DNA from: Pseudorhodoplanes sinuspersici
GTDB lineage: Bacteria; Pseudomonadota; Alphaproteobacteria; Rhizobiales; Xanthobacteraceae
Assembly: GCF_002119765.1 (NCBI RefSeq)
Contig: NZ_CP021112.1
Location: forward strand, 2,908,501-2,972,500
Reading direction: 5' to 3'
DNA length: 64,000 nt
In this document: piece after piece, positions 1 through 8,803 of the stretch
Position numbering within the stretch: position 1 is the first letter of the stretch
Layout of the letters: each line of letters starts with the position of its first letter
The notes under the pieces: model-generated
Seen by the model: the letters and a program-made list of their open reading frames with translations, nothing else
Told to the model about the DNA's origin: nothing
Databases searched by the model: none
Translations under genes and position numbers: made by a program

Positions 1-167
1 TCAAAATGTATGAAGCAACGCGCAAGCCGCGCACCTCGCGCATCCAGGCGATCTCCAGCGCCAACACCTGGATGTCCGGCGGTGAGGAAGATACGTCATG
101 GCTCTACGGTTACGACGCCATGAATGTGCCGTTGGTCGAGCCGGCCCGGCAAGCGGTTGCGGTCTGA
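1..167 (+). CDS. FAD-dependent monooxygenase, C-terminal end only
   Basis: The frame open from the left edge to the TGA at 165-167 encodes the last 54 residues of a protein that starts outside the window. It carries SSANTWM and then DTSWLYGYDA close to the end. This resembles the C-terminus of the 6-hydroxynicotinate 3-monooxygenase and salicylate hydroxylase group of flavoprotein monooxygenases, where an ANTW motif is followed by a WxYGYD motif. The FAD-binding part is not visible, so the substrate is unknown. The stop lies two bases before the next start codon, so the two genes are probably co-transcribed and translationally coupled. Confidence 0.6.
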   Translation, partial: KMYEATRKPRTSRIQAISSANTWMSGGEEDTSWLYGYDAMNVPLVEPARQAVAV

Positions 168-169
168 GC

Positions 170-988
170 ATGCTGGCGCAAGGACTGAACTTTGCGACGA
201 CGCGCGACGGGGCGCGTCTCGCCTATCGCCGTCACGGCACGGCCGGCAAGCCGCGCATCGTACTGATCCACTCGCTGGCGCTGGACGGCAGCGTGTGGGA
301 TGGCGTGGTCGCGCGGTTGAAGGACAAGGCTGATCTCCTTGTCTACGATTGCCGCGGCCATGGCGCCTCGGATCGGAAGGCGGGCGATTACACGCCACGG
401 CTCTTTGCCGACGATCTTGCTGTTCTGATGGATCATGTCGGCTGGCGCGATGCGGTGGTCGCGGGCTGCTCGATGGGCGGCTGCGTGGCGCAGGCCTTTG
501 CCGGTGCTTACCCTGAACGCACGCAAGGCCTCGCGCTGATCGACACGACCGCCTGGTATGGCGAGAAGGCGCCGGCCGAATGGCGGCAGCGCGCGGAAAC
601 GGCGCGCGCGAAGGGCCTGCAAAGTCTCGCGGAATTCCAGACCACGCGCTGGTTCACCGATGCGTTTCGCGAAGCCAATCCGGATGTGCTCGAAAAATAC
701 ATCGGCATCTTCGTTGCCAACGATCCTGATTGTTACGTTGCGTCCTGCATCATGCTGGGCGATGCCGATCTGCGTTCGCTGATGGCGGGTTACAAGATGC
801 CGGTGTCCGTCATCGTCGGTGAGGAGGATTACGCAACGCCGGTTGCCGCTGCGCAAGCATTGCAGCAAGGCATTACGGGTGCGACGTTGAAGATCCTGAA
901 AGGGCGGCACATCACGCCGGTCGAGCTGCCGGGCGACATTGCCGATGAACTGCAAACGCTCGCGGCGCGCGCTTACGGGAAAGCCTGA
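170..988 (+). CDS. alpha/beta hydrolase, enol-lactonase-like
   Basis: 272 residues with the alpha/beta hydrolase fold. The oxyanion-hole strand is VLIHSLALDG (about 31-40), the nucleophile elbow is GCSMGG with Ser101, the acid is probably in VGEEDYATP, and the catalytic His is in GRHITP near the C-terminus. The GCSMGGC elbow is typical of 3-oxoadipate enol-lactonase-like enzymes. The ATG at 170 is chosen because homology begins about five residues later; an upstream start at 98 would overlap the previous gene. It lies between a monooxygenase and a solute receptor, which suggests an aromatic or heteroaromatic breakdown operon. The exact substrate is not known. Confidence 0.75.
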   Translation: MLAQGLNFATTRDGARLAYRRHGTAGKPRIVLIHSLALDGSVWDGVVARLKDKADLLVYDCRGHGASDRKAGDYTPRLFADDLAVLMDHVGWRDAVVAGCSMGGCVAQAFAGAYPERTQGLALIDTTAWYGEKAPAEWRQRAETARAKGLQSLAEFQTTRWFTDAFREANPDVLEKYIGIFVANDPDCYVASCIMLGDADLRSLMAGYKMPVSVIVGEEDYATPVAAAQALQQGITGATLKILKGRHITPVELPGDIADELQTLAARAYGKA

Positions 989-1093
989 AGGAGTTTGAAC
1001 GAACGGTCAGACAGGCCGCTGACGAATGGACGCGAGGCGGTGTCGTCTCACGTCCATAAACGACCAACAAAAGATAAAATCCGGGAGGACATC

Positions 1094-2062
1094 ATGAAAG
1101 GTTTGAGGGCGGCAGGCCTTGCCTGCCTCTGGTTTGCTGCATCGTTATCGGGTGCCGCTGCGACGGATTGGCCGACACGGCCGGTCAAGATCGTCGTGCC
1201 GTTCGGCGCAGGCGGACAGTCGGACATCGTCGCGCGCCTGTTTGCGCAGGTGCTGAGCGAGCATTTCAAACAGCAATTCTATGTTGAGAATCTGAGTGGC
1301 GGCGGCACGACCCTGGGGTCGAAGGCGGTGGCACGTGCCGATCCCGATGGCTATACGCTGATGATCTCCGGTATGAGCACGCACGTTCTGGCGCCGGCCA
1401 TCCACAAGAATATCGGCTTCGATCCGATCAAGGATTTCACGCATATCGCCTATATCGGCGGATCGCCGAGCGCGTTCGTGGTTCATCCCTCCACGGGGCT
1501 GAAGTCGTTTGAGGACTTCATGAGCTGGGTGAAGGCGACGCCTGAAGGCGTGCAATATGTGTCGCCGGGCACCGGATCGGGCGGCAATTCCGTCGCCGAA
1601 TACTTTGCCTCCAAGGCCGGCATCAAGCTCGTGCATGTGCCGCATCGCGGCGGCAACACGGCGGTGAGCGATCTTCTCGCCGGGCATGTGAAGATGGGCA
1701 GTCTCACCTGGTCGACGGCGCGCGAGCATGTCAGCGCCGGCACATTGCTGCCGATCGCCGTATCGTCCGGCGATCGCGTTCCGGACTTTCCGGCTGTCCC
1801 GACCTTCAAGGACAGGGGCTATCCGGATGTCGTCACGACCGTCTGGCTGTCGCTGTCCGGTCCGCGCGGCATGCCCGACGACATCGTCGCCAAGCTCAAT
1901 GAGCAGATGAACAAGGCGCTGACAGTGCCGGCGGTCAAGAAGCATCTCGAGCAGGATGCCTTCGACATCCGGCCGATGTCGGCAGCCGAAGTCACCAAAC
2001 TGATGCAGAGCGAATACGACAAGTGGGTGCCGGCGATGCGCAAGGCATTGAACATCAACTGA
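1094..2062 (+). CDS. Bug/TctC-family periplasmic solute receptor
   Basis: 322 residues. A signal peptide (MKGLRAAGLACLWFAASLSG) is followed by WPTRPVKIVVPFGAGGQSD, the signature N-terminus of tripartite tricarboxylate transporter (TTT) receptors; YVSPGTGSGGNS and HVPHRGGNTAVSDLLAGH are the usual ligand-site segments. The start at 1094 is fixed by the GGGAGGA ribosome-binding site at 1083-1089. These receptors bind carboxylates and related small molecules in the periplasm. No TctA or TctB partner is adjacent, so it is an orphan receptor or uses a membrane unit encoded elsewhere. It ends the operon with the preceding hydrolase; a strong hairpin follows. Confidence 0.9.
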   Translation: MKGLRAAGLACLWFAASLSGAAATDWPTRPVKIVVPFGAGGQSDIVARLFAQVLSEHFKQQFYVENLSGGGTTLGSKAVARADPDGYTLMISGMSTHVLAPAIHKNIGFDPIKDFTHIAYIGGSPSAFVVHPSTGLKSFEDFMSWVKATPEGVQYVSPGTGSGGNSVAEYFASKAGIKLVHVPHRGGNTAVSDLLAGHVKMGSLTWSTAREHVSAGTLLPIAVSSGDRVPDFPAVPTFKDRGYPDVVTTVWLSLSGPRGMPDDIVAKLNEQMNKALTVPAVKKHLEQDAFDIRPMSAAEVTKLMQSEYDKWVPAMRKALNIN

Positions 2063-2077
2063 ACGCTGAAAGGGGCG

Positions 2078-2116
2078 GCAAACGTCAGGGGCTCTGTGCG
2101 GCCCCTGCACGTTTGC
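2078..2116. terminator. bidirectional hairpin between convergent genes
   Basis: Inverted repeat GCAAACGT...ACGTTTGC with an inner AGGGGC/GCCCCT stem. It lies 16 bp after the receptor stop and 7 bp before the end of the convergent DUF2798 gene, so it can serve both transcripts. No long T tract is seen. Confidence 0.6.
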
Positions 2117-2122
2117 TTGCCA

Positions 2123-2395
2123 TCAACGCGCCGGCTTTTGCGTTTCCACCACCAGCGCCACGATGCGCCGCACGAGCGGCAGGACAACAAGCAGCGTCGG
2201 GAAGGCGACAAGCCACGACAGACCCCAGGCCATCAGCCAGGTCCGTGCAAAGGCCGGCGACAATCCAAGGCTTTTCAGTGTCGAGATCGCCGAGACGATA
2301 AAGGTCATCAGCACCGACAGCACCAGCGGCATCATGATATTGGCGTAGCGCGCGGGCAGTTTCTTGCGCCCGCAAAGTAACGTCAGAAGGATCAT
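2123..2395 (-). CDS. DUF2798-family small membrane protein
   Basis: 90 residues from the internal ATG at 2395; a longer reading from a GTG at 2428 is possible. The sequence KKLPARYANIMMPLVLSVLM followed by a second hydrophobic stretch (WLMAWGLSWLVAFPTLLVVL) and a basic PLVRRIV end matches the two-helix DUF2798 family. These small inner-membrane proteins have no established function. The gene is convergent with the TctC gene and shares its terminator. The start is uncertain because neither candidate has a strong ribosome-binding site. Confidence 0.6.
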   Translation of the reverse strand: MILLTLLCGRKKLPARYANIMMPLVLSVLMTFIVSAISTLKSLGLSPAFARTWLMAWGLSWLVAFPTLLVVLPLVRRIVALVVETQKPAR

Positions 2396-2608
2396 CAGAG
2401 ACTCGTTCCGATATGGTCCTTCGGTCACGTCGATGCATTCTCGCCGAAGAGATCCGGCGTGATGCCCGGCGCGAAGGACCGGGTTGGAATGCGTTGCCTG
2501 ACGTGAGACGCTTACGGCGCCCGCTGAAACGCGGCGCGATGGCGGTCACATAGACGCGTGGGCCCGGTTTGGCAAGTGGCGTGATGCAGCGCGTGTCGAC
2601 GCAACGCG

Positions 2609-4198
2609 TTACGCCGCTCCCGCCGTTCTCGTCTTCTCATTCAGCGCCGCCAATGCATTCTCGAGCAGGCGTCGCGTGCGCGCGGCGGCGACGGGGTCGA
2701 TGACGTCGAGATCGAGAAACAGTTCGATGCCGGTCGCGTGTTCGCTGATCACGTGCTTGCGTTGCCGCAGATCCTGCAGCAGGCCGTCCACCGCATAGGG
2801 CACGACCTCGCGGCTGATGCCCTTCATGGTGATCAGATCGAGCGGATGCGCGCGCACGACTTCGCGCACCAGCGCATAGGTTTCGTATGACATCACGATG
2901 CCGCCCGGCTCGGCGATGGTCTGCAACCGCGCGGCAAGGTTCGCTTCGGCGCCGATGATCGTGTAGTCCATGCGGTCTTCGCTGCCGAAATTACCGACAT
3001 TGCAATAGCCGGTATTGATGCCCATGCGGGCCCGGAACGGCTGTTCGATGCCGCGCCGCCGCCACTCGTTGTTGAGTTCGGCGAGGCGCGTCTGCATCTC
3101 CACCGCCATTTCGAGGCACGCCCGTGCGTCTTCGGCGGCGCCCTTGGTCTCGGGATCGCCGAAGAACAGCAGCATCGCATCGCCGATGAATTTGTCGACG
3201 GTCGCGCCATGCTTCAGTGCGATCGCCGACATCTCGGTGAAATACTCGTTCAGCAGCGCCGTCAGGTCTTCCGGCTGCAGCCGTTCGGTGGTGGCGGTGA
3301 AATCCTTGATGTCGGAGAAGAAGATCGTCAGCCGCTTCCTTTCGGTCGCGATCTGCACGTCGCGCTGGCCCGAGAAGATGCTCTTGTAGATCTGCGGCGA
3401 GATATATTTGGCGATCTTCATCGACACGGTGGCGAGAAAGTCGTTGGCCTCGGTCAATTCCTGGTTCACGCCGCGGATCTGTTTGGTCTGCTTGCGCTGC
3501 AGCCCAAGGAACGTCACGCCGACAGCGCCGACCGCGGCGAAATACGCCATCAGATATTTGAACGCGAAAATATTGTCGCCGATCGGCTGATGGATGGTGA
3601 TCTCCTGGATGCCGCGCACGTCGCCGACTTTCCAGTCCTTCTTCGGCGATTCCGGGTGCTTGTTGTGGCAGTTCACGCAGGCCTGGCCCATGAACACCGG
3701 CGTCGCGAGCCGGATCGCGCGATCGAAGATATCGCCGGTCACCTTGATCTGCGGCGTCTTCGGGTCGGCGCGCAGCGCCTTGATCGCGCCCATCTCGAAA
3801 TCGTCCAGCGTGTGCGAGCCGCGCCCGGCGAAGGGATAATCCGACACGAAACGGTATTGCACGGCATCGTTGCGCGCCGAGATCTGCTTGCCGAGCTCGA
3901 TCGACAGCGTCGCGGGGATCGGGATGCCGCCATCCACGTCCTTATAATTATGCGTCGGCACTGCGACATTGCGCGACAGCACGCGGCCGACCACGTCACT
4001 CGCATAGAAATTGCGCATGTCGTTGATGACGCGGCTGATGTCGTCGGACTGGCGGGCGAGGAGCCGGTCGGACAGGGCACGCATGTCGAGCCAGGCGGCG
4101 ATCGGCAGGCCGGCCAGCAGCACCAGCACGAGGACGATCACCAGCGGGCCATAGCTGCGCGCTTTGGCGGCGGGTTTCAGTTCAAATGGTTCGGTCAT
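2609..4198 (-). CDS. membrane class III adenylate cyclase with DUF3365 haem-motif sensor
   Basis: 529 residues. TM1 lies at about 16-37 and is followed by a periplasmic DUF3365 (Tll0287-like) domain containing CVNCH (Cys174, Cys177, His178), a c-type haem attachment motif. TM2 (YLMAYFAAVGAVGVTFLGL) leads to a cytoplasmic class III cyclase domain. That domain has FFSDIKDFT with metal-binding Asp, a DKFIGDAML segment whose Lys is typical of ATP recognition, and DYTIIGAEANLAARLQ. It probably makes cAMP in response to a redox, haem or gas signal in the periplasm. The start at 4198 (MTEPFELK) directly precedes TM1; a longer frame upstream runs through low-complexity sequence. It is divergent from pncB. 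Confidence 0.85.
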   Translation of the reverse strand: MTEPFELKPAAKARSYGPLVIVLVLVLLAGLPIAAWLDMRALSDRLLARQSDDISRVINDMRNFYASDVVGRVLSRNVAVPTHNYKDVDGGIPIPATLSIELGKQISARNDAVQYRFVSDYPFAGRGSHTLDDFEMGAIKALRADPKTPQIKVTGDIFDRAIRLATPVFMGQACVNCHNKHPESPKKDWKVGDVRGIQEITIHQPIGDNIFAFKYLMAYFAAVGAVGVTFLGLQRKQTKQIRGVNQELTEANDFLATVSMKIAKYISPQIYKSIFSGQRDVQIATERKRLTIFFSDIKDFTATTERLQPEDLTALLNEYFTEMSAIALKHGATVDKFIGDAMLLFFGDPETKGAAEDARACLEMAVEMQTRLAELNNEWRRRGIEQPFRARMGINTGYCNVGNFGSEDRMDYTIIGAEANLAARLQTIAEPGGIVMSYETYALVREVVRAHPLDLITMKGISREVVPYAVDGLLQDLRQRKHVISEHATGIELFLDLDVIDPVAAARTRRLLENALAALNEKTRTAGAA

Positions 4199-4389
4199 GG
4201 AAAGCTTGAGGTTATCTCTTTTTCGGTCCCCCGGAGGCGACGGACTATAGCAGATGCTGCGAAAAAGGATGTGACGGAGAGGGGCGGTCCACGCTTGGTC
4301 GGGGCGGCGGGGTTCGATATGGTGCCGCCGCGCCGGCCCAGGCGGCGCCTCCGTCCTTTGGACATCGAGCGGCAAGGCACTGAATTCTT

Positions 4390-5697
4390 ATGACGACGCA
4401 GACGGATATCGCCAAGCGGGTCTACGACCACACCTGGAAGCTCGACCCGATCATCCGCAGCCTGCTCGATACCGATTTCTACAAGCTCTTGATGCTGCAG
4501 ATGATCAAGGGCCTGTATCCGGACGTCGACGCCACCTTCACCCTCGTCAACCGCACGATGAATATCCGCCTCGCCGACGAGATCGACGAGACGGAGCTGC
4601 GCGAGCAGCTCGACCATGCCCGCACCGTGCGGCTCTCGAAAAAGGAGATGATCTGGCTCGCCGGCAACACCTTCTATGGCCGCCGCCAGATCTTCGGCCC
4701 GGACTTCCTGCGCTTCCTCGAAGACTTCCAGCTCCCCGAATATGAGCTGCGCAAGGAGGACGGCCAGTACATCCTCAACTTCGCCGGCCCCTGGACCCAC
4801 ACGACGATGTGGGAAATCCCCGCCCTCGCCATCGTCAACGAGCTGCGCTCGCGCGCCGCGCTCCGCGGCTGGGGCCGCTTCGAGCTCGACGTGCTCTATG
4901 CGCGGGCCAAGGCCAAGCTGTGGTCGAAGGTGGAGCGGCTCGCCGCGCTCCCCGACCTGAAGATTTCCGATTTCGGCACCCGCCGCCGGCACAGCTTTCT
5001 CTGGCAGCGCTGGTGCGTCGAGGCGCTGAAGGAAGGCCTCGGCGATGCGCTGATCGGCACCAGCAATGTGCTGCTCGCCATGGACAACGATCTCGAAGCG
5101 ATCGGCACCAACGCGCATGAACTGCCGATGGTGCTCGGCGCGCTGGCCAGGACCGACGACGAACTCCGCGAAGCGCCCTATCGCGTGCTGCAGGACTGGC
5201 AGAAATATTACGGCGGCAATCTTCTCGTGGTGCTGCCGGATGCGTTCGGCACCGCCTCGTTCCTGCGCGATGCGCCGGACTGGGTGGCGGACTGGACCGG
5301 CTTTCGCCCCGATTCCGCCCCGCCGATCGAAGGCGGCGAACAGATCATCAACTGGTGGCGCGCCAAGGGAAAAGACCCGCACGACAAGCTGCTGGTCTTC
5401 TCCGATGCGCTCGACGTCGACACCATCGAACAGACCTATCGCCATTTCGAAGGCCGCGTGCGCATGAGCTTTGGCTGGGGCACCAATCTCACCAACGATT
5501 TCCGCGATTGCGCGCCCAAACCGAATGCGGCGCTGAAGGCGATCTCGCTGGTCTGCAAGGTCTCGGAAGCCAACGGCCGCCCGGCCGCCAAGCTTGCCGA
5601 CAATCTCAACAAGGCGACCGGCCATCCCGACACCATCGCGCATTATCTGCGCGTGTTCGGCAACGAGGGCGTCGGCAAGCGCGAGGTGGTGATTTAA
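4390..5697 (+). CDS. pncB: nicotinate phosphoribosyltransferase
   Basis: 435 residues, the usual bacterial PncB length. It converts nicotinate, PRPP and ATP into nicotinate mononucleotide, the first step of the Preiss-Handler NAD salvage route. [13 protein letters not shown] near the N-terminus, [11 protein letters not shown] and IGTNAHE are family signatures; His243 in GTNAHE corresponds to the His that is phosphorylated in the catalytic cycle. The start at 4390 has only a weak ribosome-binding site. The gene stands alone, divergent from the cyclase. It makes the host a user of nicotinate as a vitamin, while the island at 21 kb appears to degrade nicotinate. Confidence 0.95.
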   Translation: MTTQTDIAKRVYDHTWKLDPIIRSLLDTDFYKLLMLQMIKGLYPDVDATFTLVNRTMNIRLADEIDETELREQLDHARTVRLSKKEMIWLAGNTFYGRRQIFGPDFLRFLEDFQLPEYELRKEDGQYILNFAGPWTHTTMWEIPALAIVNELRSRAALRGWGRFELDVLYARAKAKLWSKVERLAALPDLKISDFGTRRRHSFLWQRWCVEALKEGLGDALIGTSNVLLAMDNDLEAIGTNAHELPMVLGALARTDDELREAPYRVLQDWQKYYGGNLLVVLPDAFGTASFLRDAPDWVADWTGFRPDSAPPIEGGEQIINWWRAKGKDPHDKLLVFSDALDVDTIEQTYRHFEGRVRMSFGWGTNLTNDFRDCAPKPNAALKAISLVCKVSEANGRPAAKLADNLNKATGHPDTIAHYLRVFGNEGVGKREVVI

Positions 5698-5810
5698 AGC
5701 GTTTTGGAGTGAACTGGTTTGCGCGCCTGAAACCGGCGAAGGCTTAGAAAGTTCTATGGTGTCAATGTCGGGGACCGCCTGAACGGACGTGCGTAAAAAA
5801 GGAGCAGTTC

Positions 5811-6263
5811 ATGATCGGCAATCATATGCGGGCCATTGCTCTCACCGTCGCCTGCATCACCACAAGCATCTCTACAGCGCCGTCCGCCAGGGCGGCGTCT
5901 TTCGATGGCAACTGGAGCGTTGTTGCGCAGACGCCGGACCATTGCGGCACCACCCGCTGGATGGTGTCGATCGTCGGCGGCCAGGTCTTTCATCCTTATG
6001 TCGTCTTTGTCGGCGGCTGGCCGGCGACCCTGAATGGCCGGGTGTCGCCTTCGGGCCGCATCACCATCCAGGCGGTGGCGGGCCCGCGCGTTGCGACCGG
6101 CACCGGGCGGATGGCACGAAACCGGGGCCAGGGCCGCTGGGCCGGGCAGGGTCCGTCCGGCACCTGCGCCGGCGTGTGGACCGCGACGCGGCTCGCTCAG
6201 CCGGTCGCGCCGCCGTTCTATTATACGGGATTTAATGTGCCGCCGGGATCTGTGCGGCGGTAG
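5811..6263 (+). CDS. secreted hypothetical protein
   Basis: 150 residues. A signal peptide runs to about residue 28 (SARA before ASFDGNW). The mature part is glycine- and arginine-rich with two cysteines (DHCGTT and GTCAGVW) that could form a disulfide, and segments that look like short beta-strands (GNWSVVA, GRVSPSGRITI). AGGAG at 5802-5806 fixes the ATG at 5811. Small periplasmic proteins with FDGxWSV after the signal peptide are common in this order, but no function is established. A hairpin follows the gene. Confidence 0.65.
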   Translation: MIGNHMRAIALTVACITTSISTAPSARAASFDGNWSVVAQTPDHCGTTRWMVSIVGGQVFHPYVVFVGGWPATLNGRVSPSGRITIQAVAGPRVATGTGRMARNRGQGRWAGQGPSGTCAGVWTATRLAQPVAPPFYYTGFNVPPGSVRR

Positions 6264-6284
6264 GGGTGATTGGATTGCGACGTG

Positions 6285-6312
6285 TGACGCGCGCTCTGAA
6301 AGGGGCGCGTCA
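6285..6312. terminator. hairpin after the secreted protein gene
   Basis: TGACGCGC at 6285-6292 pairs perfectly with GCGCGTCA at 6305-6312 with a 12-nt loop, 22 bp after the stop. No T tract follows, so termination strength is uncertain. Confidence 0.5.
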
Positions 6313-6463
6313 TGCATTTATAACGTCGAGTAGAAAGTGAATTGCTCTTCGTCTGCGAGGCTAATGACTGCGTTGCGGCAAAACTGTCTTGGCCAAGCTT
6401 ATTTAACGCCTACGTTGATTTTGCTAAATAGTCAGTCGATTGCTTTAAGCAGGCTCTGATTCG

Positions 6464-7696
6464 ATGCCATTCTTTACAGTTTCAGGCAGTAGAACCCTTT
6501 TTTCCAGTGAAATACTTGCTGAGAAAATTAAAAGCGGAAAGCGCCTCATTCAAGAGGCCGTAGATGGCGTCGACCGTGACTCGTTGCTTGCGACGCCGAT
6601 AAACGACCTAGTCAGTTTCGTGGAGCGGCAGTTGGTCCTTCGGCCTATCGAGCTTAACGAGGCGCATGCCTACCAATCAGATCCTGTGGAAGTGTTCTCA
6701 TGGATTGATGACTACGGGCAAAGGATTAGTGCAAAGGGCTTTCAATACGAAATAAGAATTCCATACGAAGGCAATCTCATTCTTTTTGAGTATCGTCCTA
6801 GCGCATATGTGTCGCAACCAATAATGGGTGACACAACCAAGGAAGAGTTAATTATTCGAATTGGCTGCGCTGGCGAGCCTCGTGAAGTAGTCATTGACGC
6901 GATAAAAGAAAAAATTTCAGACGTGAAGAAGACGCTAAAAGCGCAGGCCGATGATATTTGTCCGTATAACGAATTTGTAGCTCAAAGGGCGCGTGAGCTG
7001 ATAGATGCCCGAAAGGCGGAAATTTTGGCGGCTAGATCGATCGCGGCGTCAGTTGGAATTCCGCTTATCCGACGTGATACCGATCCAATGACCTACGTCG
7101 CAAATGTATCGAGAAATGTTACCCCAAAAATAGAACGGCCTCGGCAGGTGCCTGGTCAATATATTCCTGAGCCAACTCTCGATATGCAAGAGTATGAGCA
7201 CATCCTTGCTGTCATTCAGGATATGACTTTGGTTATGGAGAGAAGCCCAAGCGCCTTTGAGCGATTGCCAGAAGAAACGTTGCGTGATTTCTATCTTGTC
7301 ACCTTAAACAGTCACTATCGCGGTAGTGCGACTGGAGAGACCTTCAACGCATCTGGTAAAACGGATATACTAATTCGCGTCGACAACAAGAATATTTTCG
7401 TCGCCGAGTGCAAATTTTGGAGCGGGGAAAAATCGCTATTGTCCGCGATTGACCAATTGCTTGGTTATCTCAGTTGGAGGGATACGAAGGCCGCTTTGTT
7501 GATATTCAATAGAAACAAGATCTTTTCAAGCGTTCTAAGTTCTATTGTCGAGGCCCTGCCCGAACATGCTGACATCAAATCTGGGCCAACCGCTTTGAAT
7601 GAGACGACATTTCGGTGCGTCTTTGGCAATCCGAAAGATCACAATCGTGAGATAGTTTTGACCGTGCTGGCGTTTGATGTGCCGAAGGCCGGTTAG
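6464..7696 (+). CDS. PD-(D/E)XK nuclease-like protein, probably acquired
   Basis: 410 residues. I do not recognise a named family for the whole protein. The C-terminal third has GETFNASGKTDILIR with Asp301, then AECKFW with Glu315 and Lys317; this D-(x)13-ExK spacing inside predicted beta-strands is the PD-(D/E)XK nuclease signature. The N-terminal half has no recognisable motif; LFEYRPSAY and EYEIRIPYEG-like segments suggest a beta-rich domain. The gene is clearly more AT-rich than its neighbours and has no operon partner, which points to recent transfer. A DNA-cutting defence role is a reasonable inference but is not shown. Confidence 0.6.
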   Translation: MPFFTVSGSRTLFSSEILAEKIKSGKRLIQEAVDGVDRDSLLATPINDLVSFVERQLVLRPIELNEAHAYQSDPVEVFSWIDDYGQRISAKGFQYEIRIPYEGNLILFEYRPSAYVSQPIMGDTTKEELIIRIGCAGEPREVVIDAIKEKISDVKKTLKAQADDICPYNEFVAQRARELIDARKAEILAARSIAASVGIPLIRRDTDPMTYVANVSRNVTPKIERPRQVPGQYIPEPTLDMQEYEHILAVIQDMTLVMERSPSAFERLPEETLRDFYLVTLNSHYRGSATGETFNASGKTDILIRVDNKNIFVAECKFWSGEKSLLSAIDQLLGYLSWRDTKAALLIFNRNKIFSSVLSSIVEALPEHADIKSGPTALNETTFRCVFGNPKDHNREIVLTVLAFDVPKAG

Positions 7697-7788
7697 TTGC
7701 AAAGTTATAGGCGCATCGCAGTATGCGGGGTCTCGCTTGCGACTGTCGTTCCGGTTAAAGAGACTATCCGAAACTAAGAGAGACGGAA

Positions 7789-8082
7789 ATGCCAAAGGCC
7801 TACTGGGTATCGATCTACAAAAAAATCAATGACGAGGCGAAGGTTGCGGCCTATGCGAAGCTGGCTGGTCCCGCTTTGACCGGAGCGGGCGGCAAGTTTC
7901 TGGCGCGCGGGATGCCGGCGCAGATTTACGAGCAGGGCATCCAGCAGCGCACGGTGCTGCTCGAGTTCGAGTCCGTTGAAGCCGCGAAGGCTGCCCATGA
8001 CAGCCCGGCTTATGCCGAAGCGCTGCGCGCGCTGGGCGATGGCTGCGATCGCGAAATCCGCATCATTGAAGCTGTGGAATAG
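7789..8082 (+). CDS. DUF1330 domain protein
   Basis: 97 residues. The pattern AYWVSIYKKINDEAKVAAYAKLAGPAL, then GGKFLARG, LLEFESVEAAKAAHDSPAYAEAL and a short acidic tail is characteristic of the DUF1330 branch of the dimeric ferredoxin-like (alpha/beta barrel) superfamily. The start is supported by GAGAGACGG just upstream. Members are small cytosolic proteins whose role is not settled. Composition returns to that of the host here. Confidence 0.8.
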   Translation: MPKAYWVSIYKKINDEAKVAAYAKLAGPALTGAGGKFLARGMPAQIYEQGIQQRTVLLEFESVEAAKAAHDSPAYAEALRALGDGCDREIRIIEAVE

Positions 8083-8113
8083 GGGCGGCTCCGCGCGGGC
8101 AGTTTTGCCGTCG

Positions 8114-8237
8114 TCCGCTCATTCCCGCACTCGGGTCAGGCTTCGCCGGCCCGAGCACAGGCTCCGGCGGGAATCCAGACTCAAACAACGAGAGCGGTTA
8201 GCAAGACTGGATCCCCGCCTTCGCGGGGATGAGCGGA
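8114..8237. repeat. REP/BIME-like intergenic element
   Basis: The element is bounded by a 9-bp inverted repeat, TCCGCTCAT at 8114-8122 and ATGAGCGGA at 8229-8237. Inside are ATTCCCGC/GCGGGAAT, CTCGGG/CCCGAG and the hairpin ATCCCCGC-CTTC-GCGGGGAT. This layout is typical of interspersed palindromic repeats in Bradyrhizobium-like genomes. Confidence 0.6.
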
Positions 8238-8332
8238 GTGAGGTGTCGTCGCCAAATTTCCTCTTGACTTTCTTCCCAATCTAGGATTTATTTCCTTTCA
8301 TCCCGTCCCGCTGAAGGGGCGTTTCATGAGCG

Positions 8333-8735
8333 TCGTGAGACGCGGGGCGGGATGCGGTGGCTGGAGAGTGGGACGACGTAACCCGCGCTGCAGCCGGTTC
8401 AAGCCTTCGTTCCGTCGGGCGTGGCCGCCCGGCAAGGAATACGGTGGAGGATTGTCCACCGGGGATGAAGGAGCAGACCGTCACACACCGCGCGCGGAAC
8501 GCCGAAGCTTTTCGGCGGTTCGTGGTGCTACCAATCTCATGCGCTTTCACACTTTGCGCATGGGGCCGCGGGCAGGCTGAGAGCCCGGCGTTCCGCGCGC
8601 CCTTCATTCTTGAAGGGCATGAAGCGGCGGTTGGGACTTCGGGCGCGCCCGCGCCGGCAAAAAAACAGGGCCGATTTCGCACGTCTGCTTGTCTGTCCAC
8701 ACCGCTTTCGCGCGGCTCCACTCCATAAAAATCAC
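8333..8735. other. GC-rich structured non-coding region
   Basis: About 400 bp without a convincing gene; open frames exist on both strands but have the low-complexity look of antisense frames. GCGCGCGGAACGCCG at 8490-8504 is a perfect inverted repeat of 8586-8600, and the smaller hairpin CGCCGAA-GCTT-TTCGGCG lies inside. It resembles a repeated, often mis-annotated segment that I recall from Bradyrhizobiaceae genomes; that memory is not proof. Confidence 0.35.
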
Positions 8736-8803
8736 CCATCCGCATTCACGCTCGCGCGATCAATGGTCCCTATCATCGCGCCATGCCGAACCGGACCCGC
8801 CCC

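Noticed and set aside
3209-4393. 394-codon frame opposite the cyclase gene
   Set aside because: Antisense of a well-supported cyclase in high-GC DNA; Arg/His/Asp-rich shadow sequence.
4195-5643. 482-codon frame opposite pncB
   Set aside because: Shadow of pncB; no domain is recognisable.
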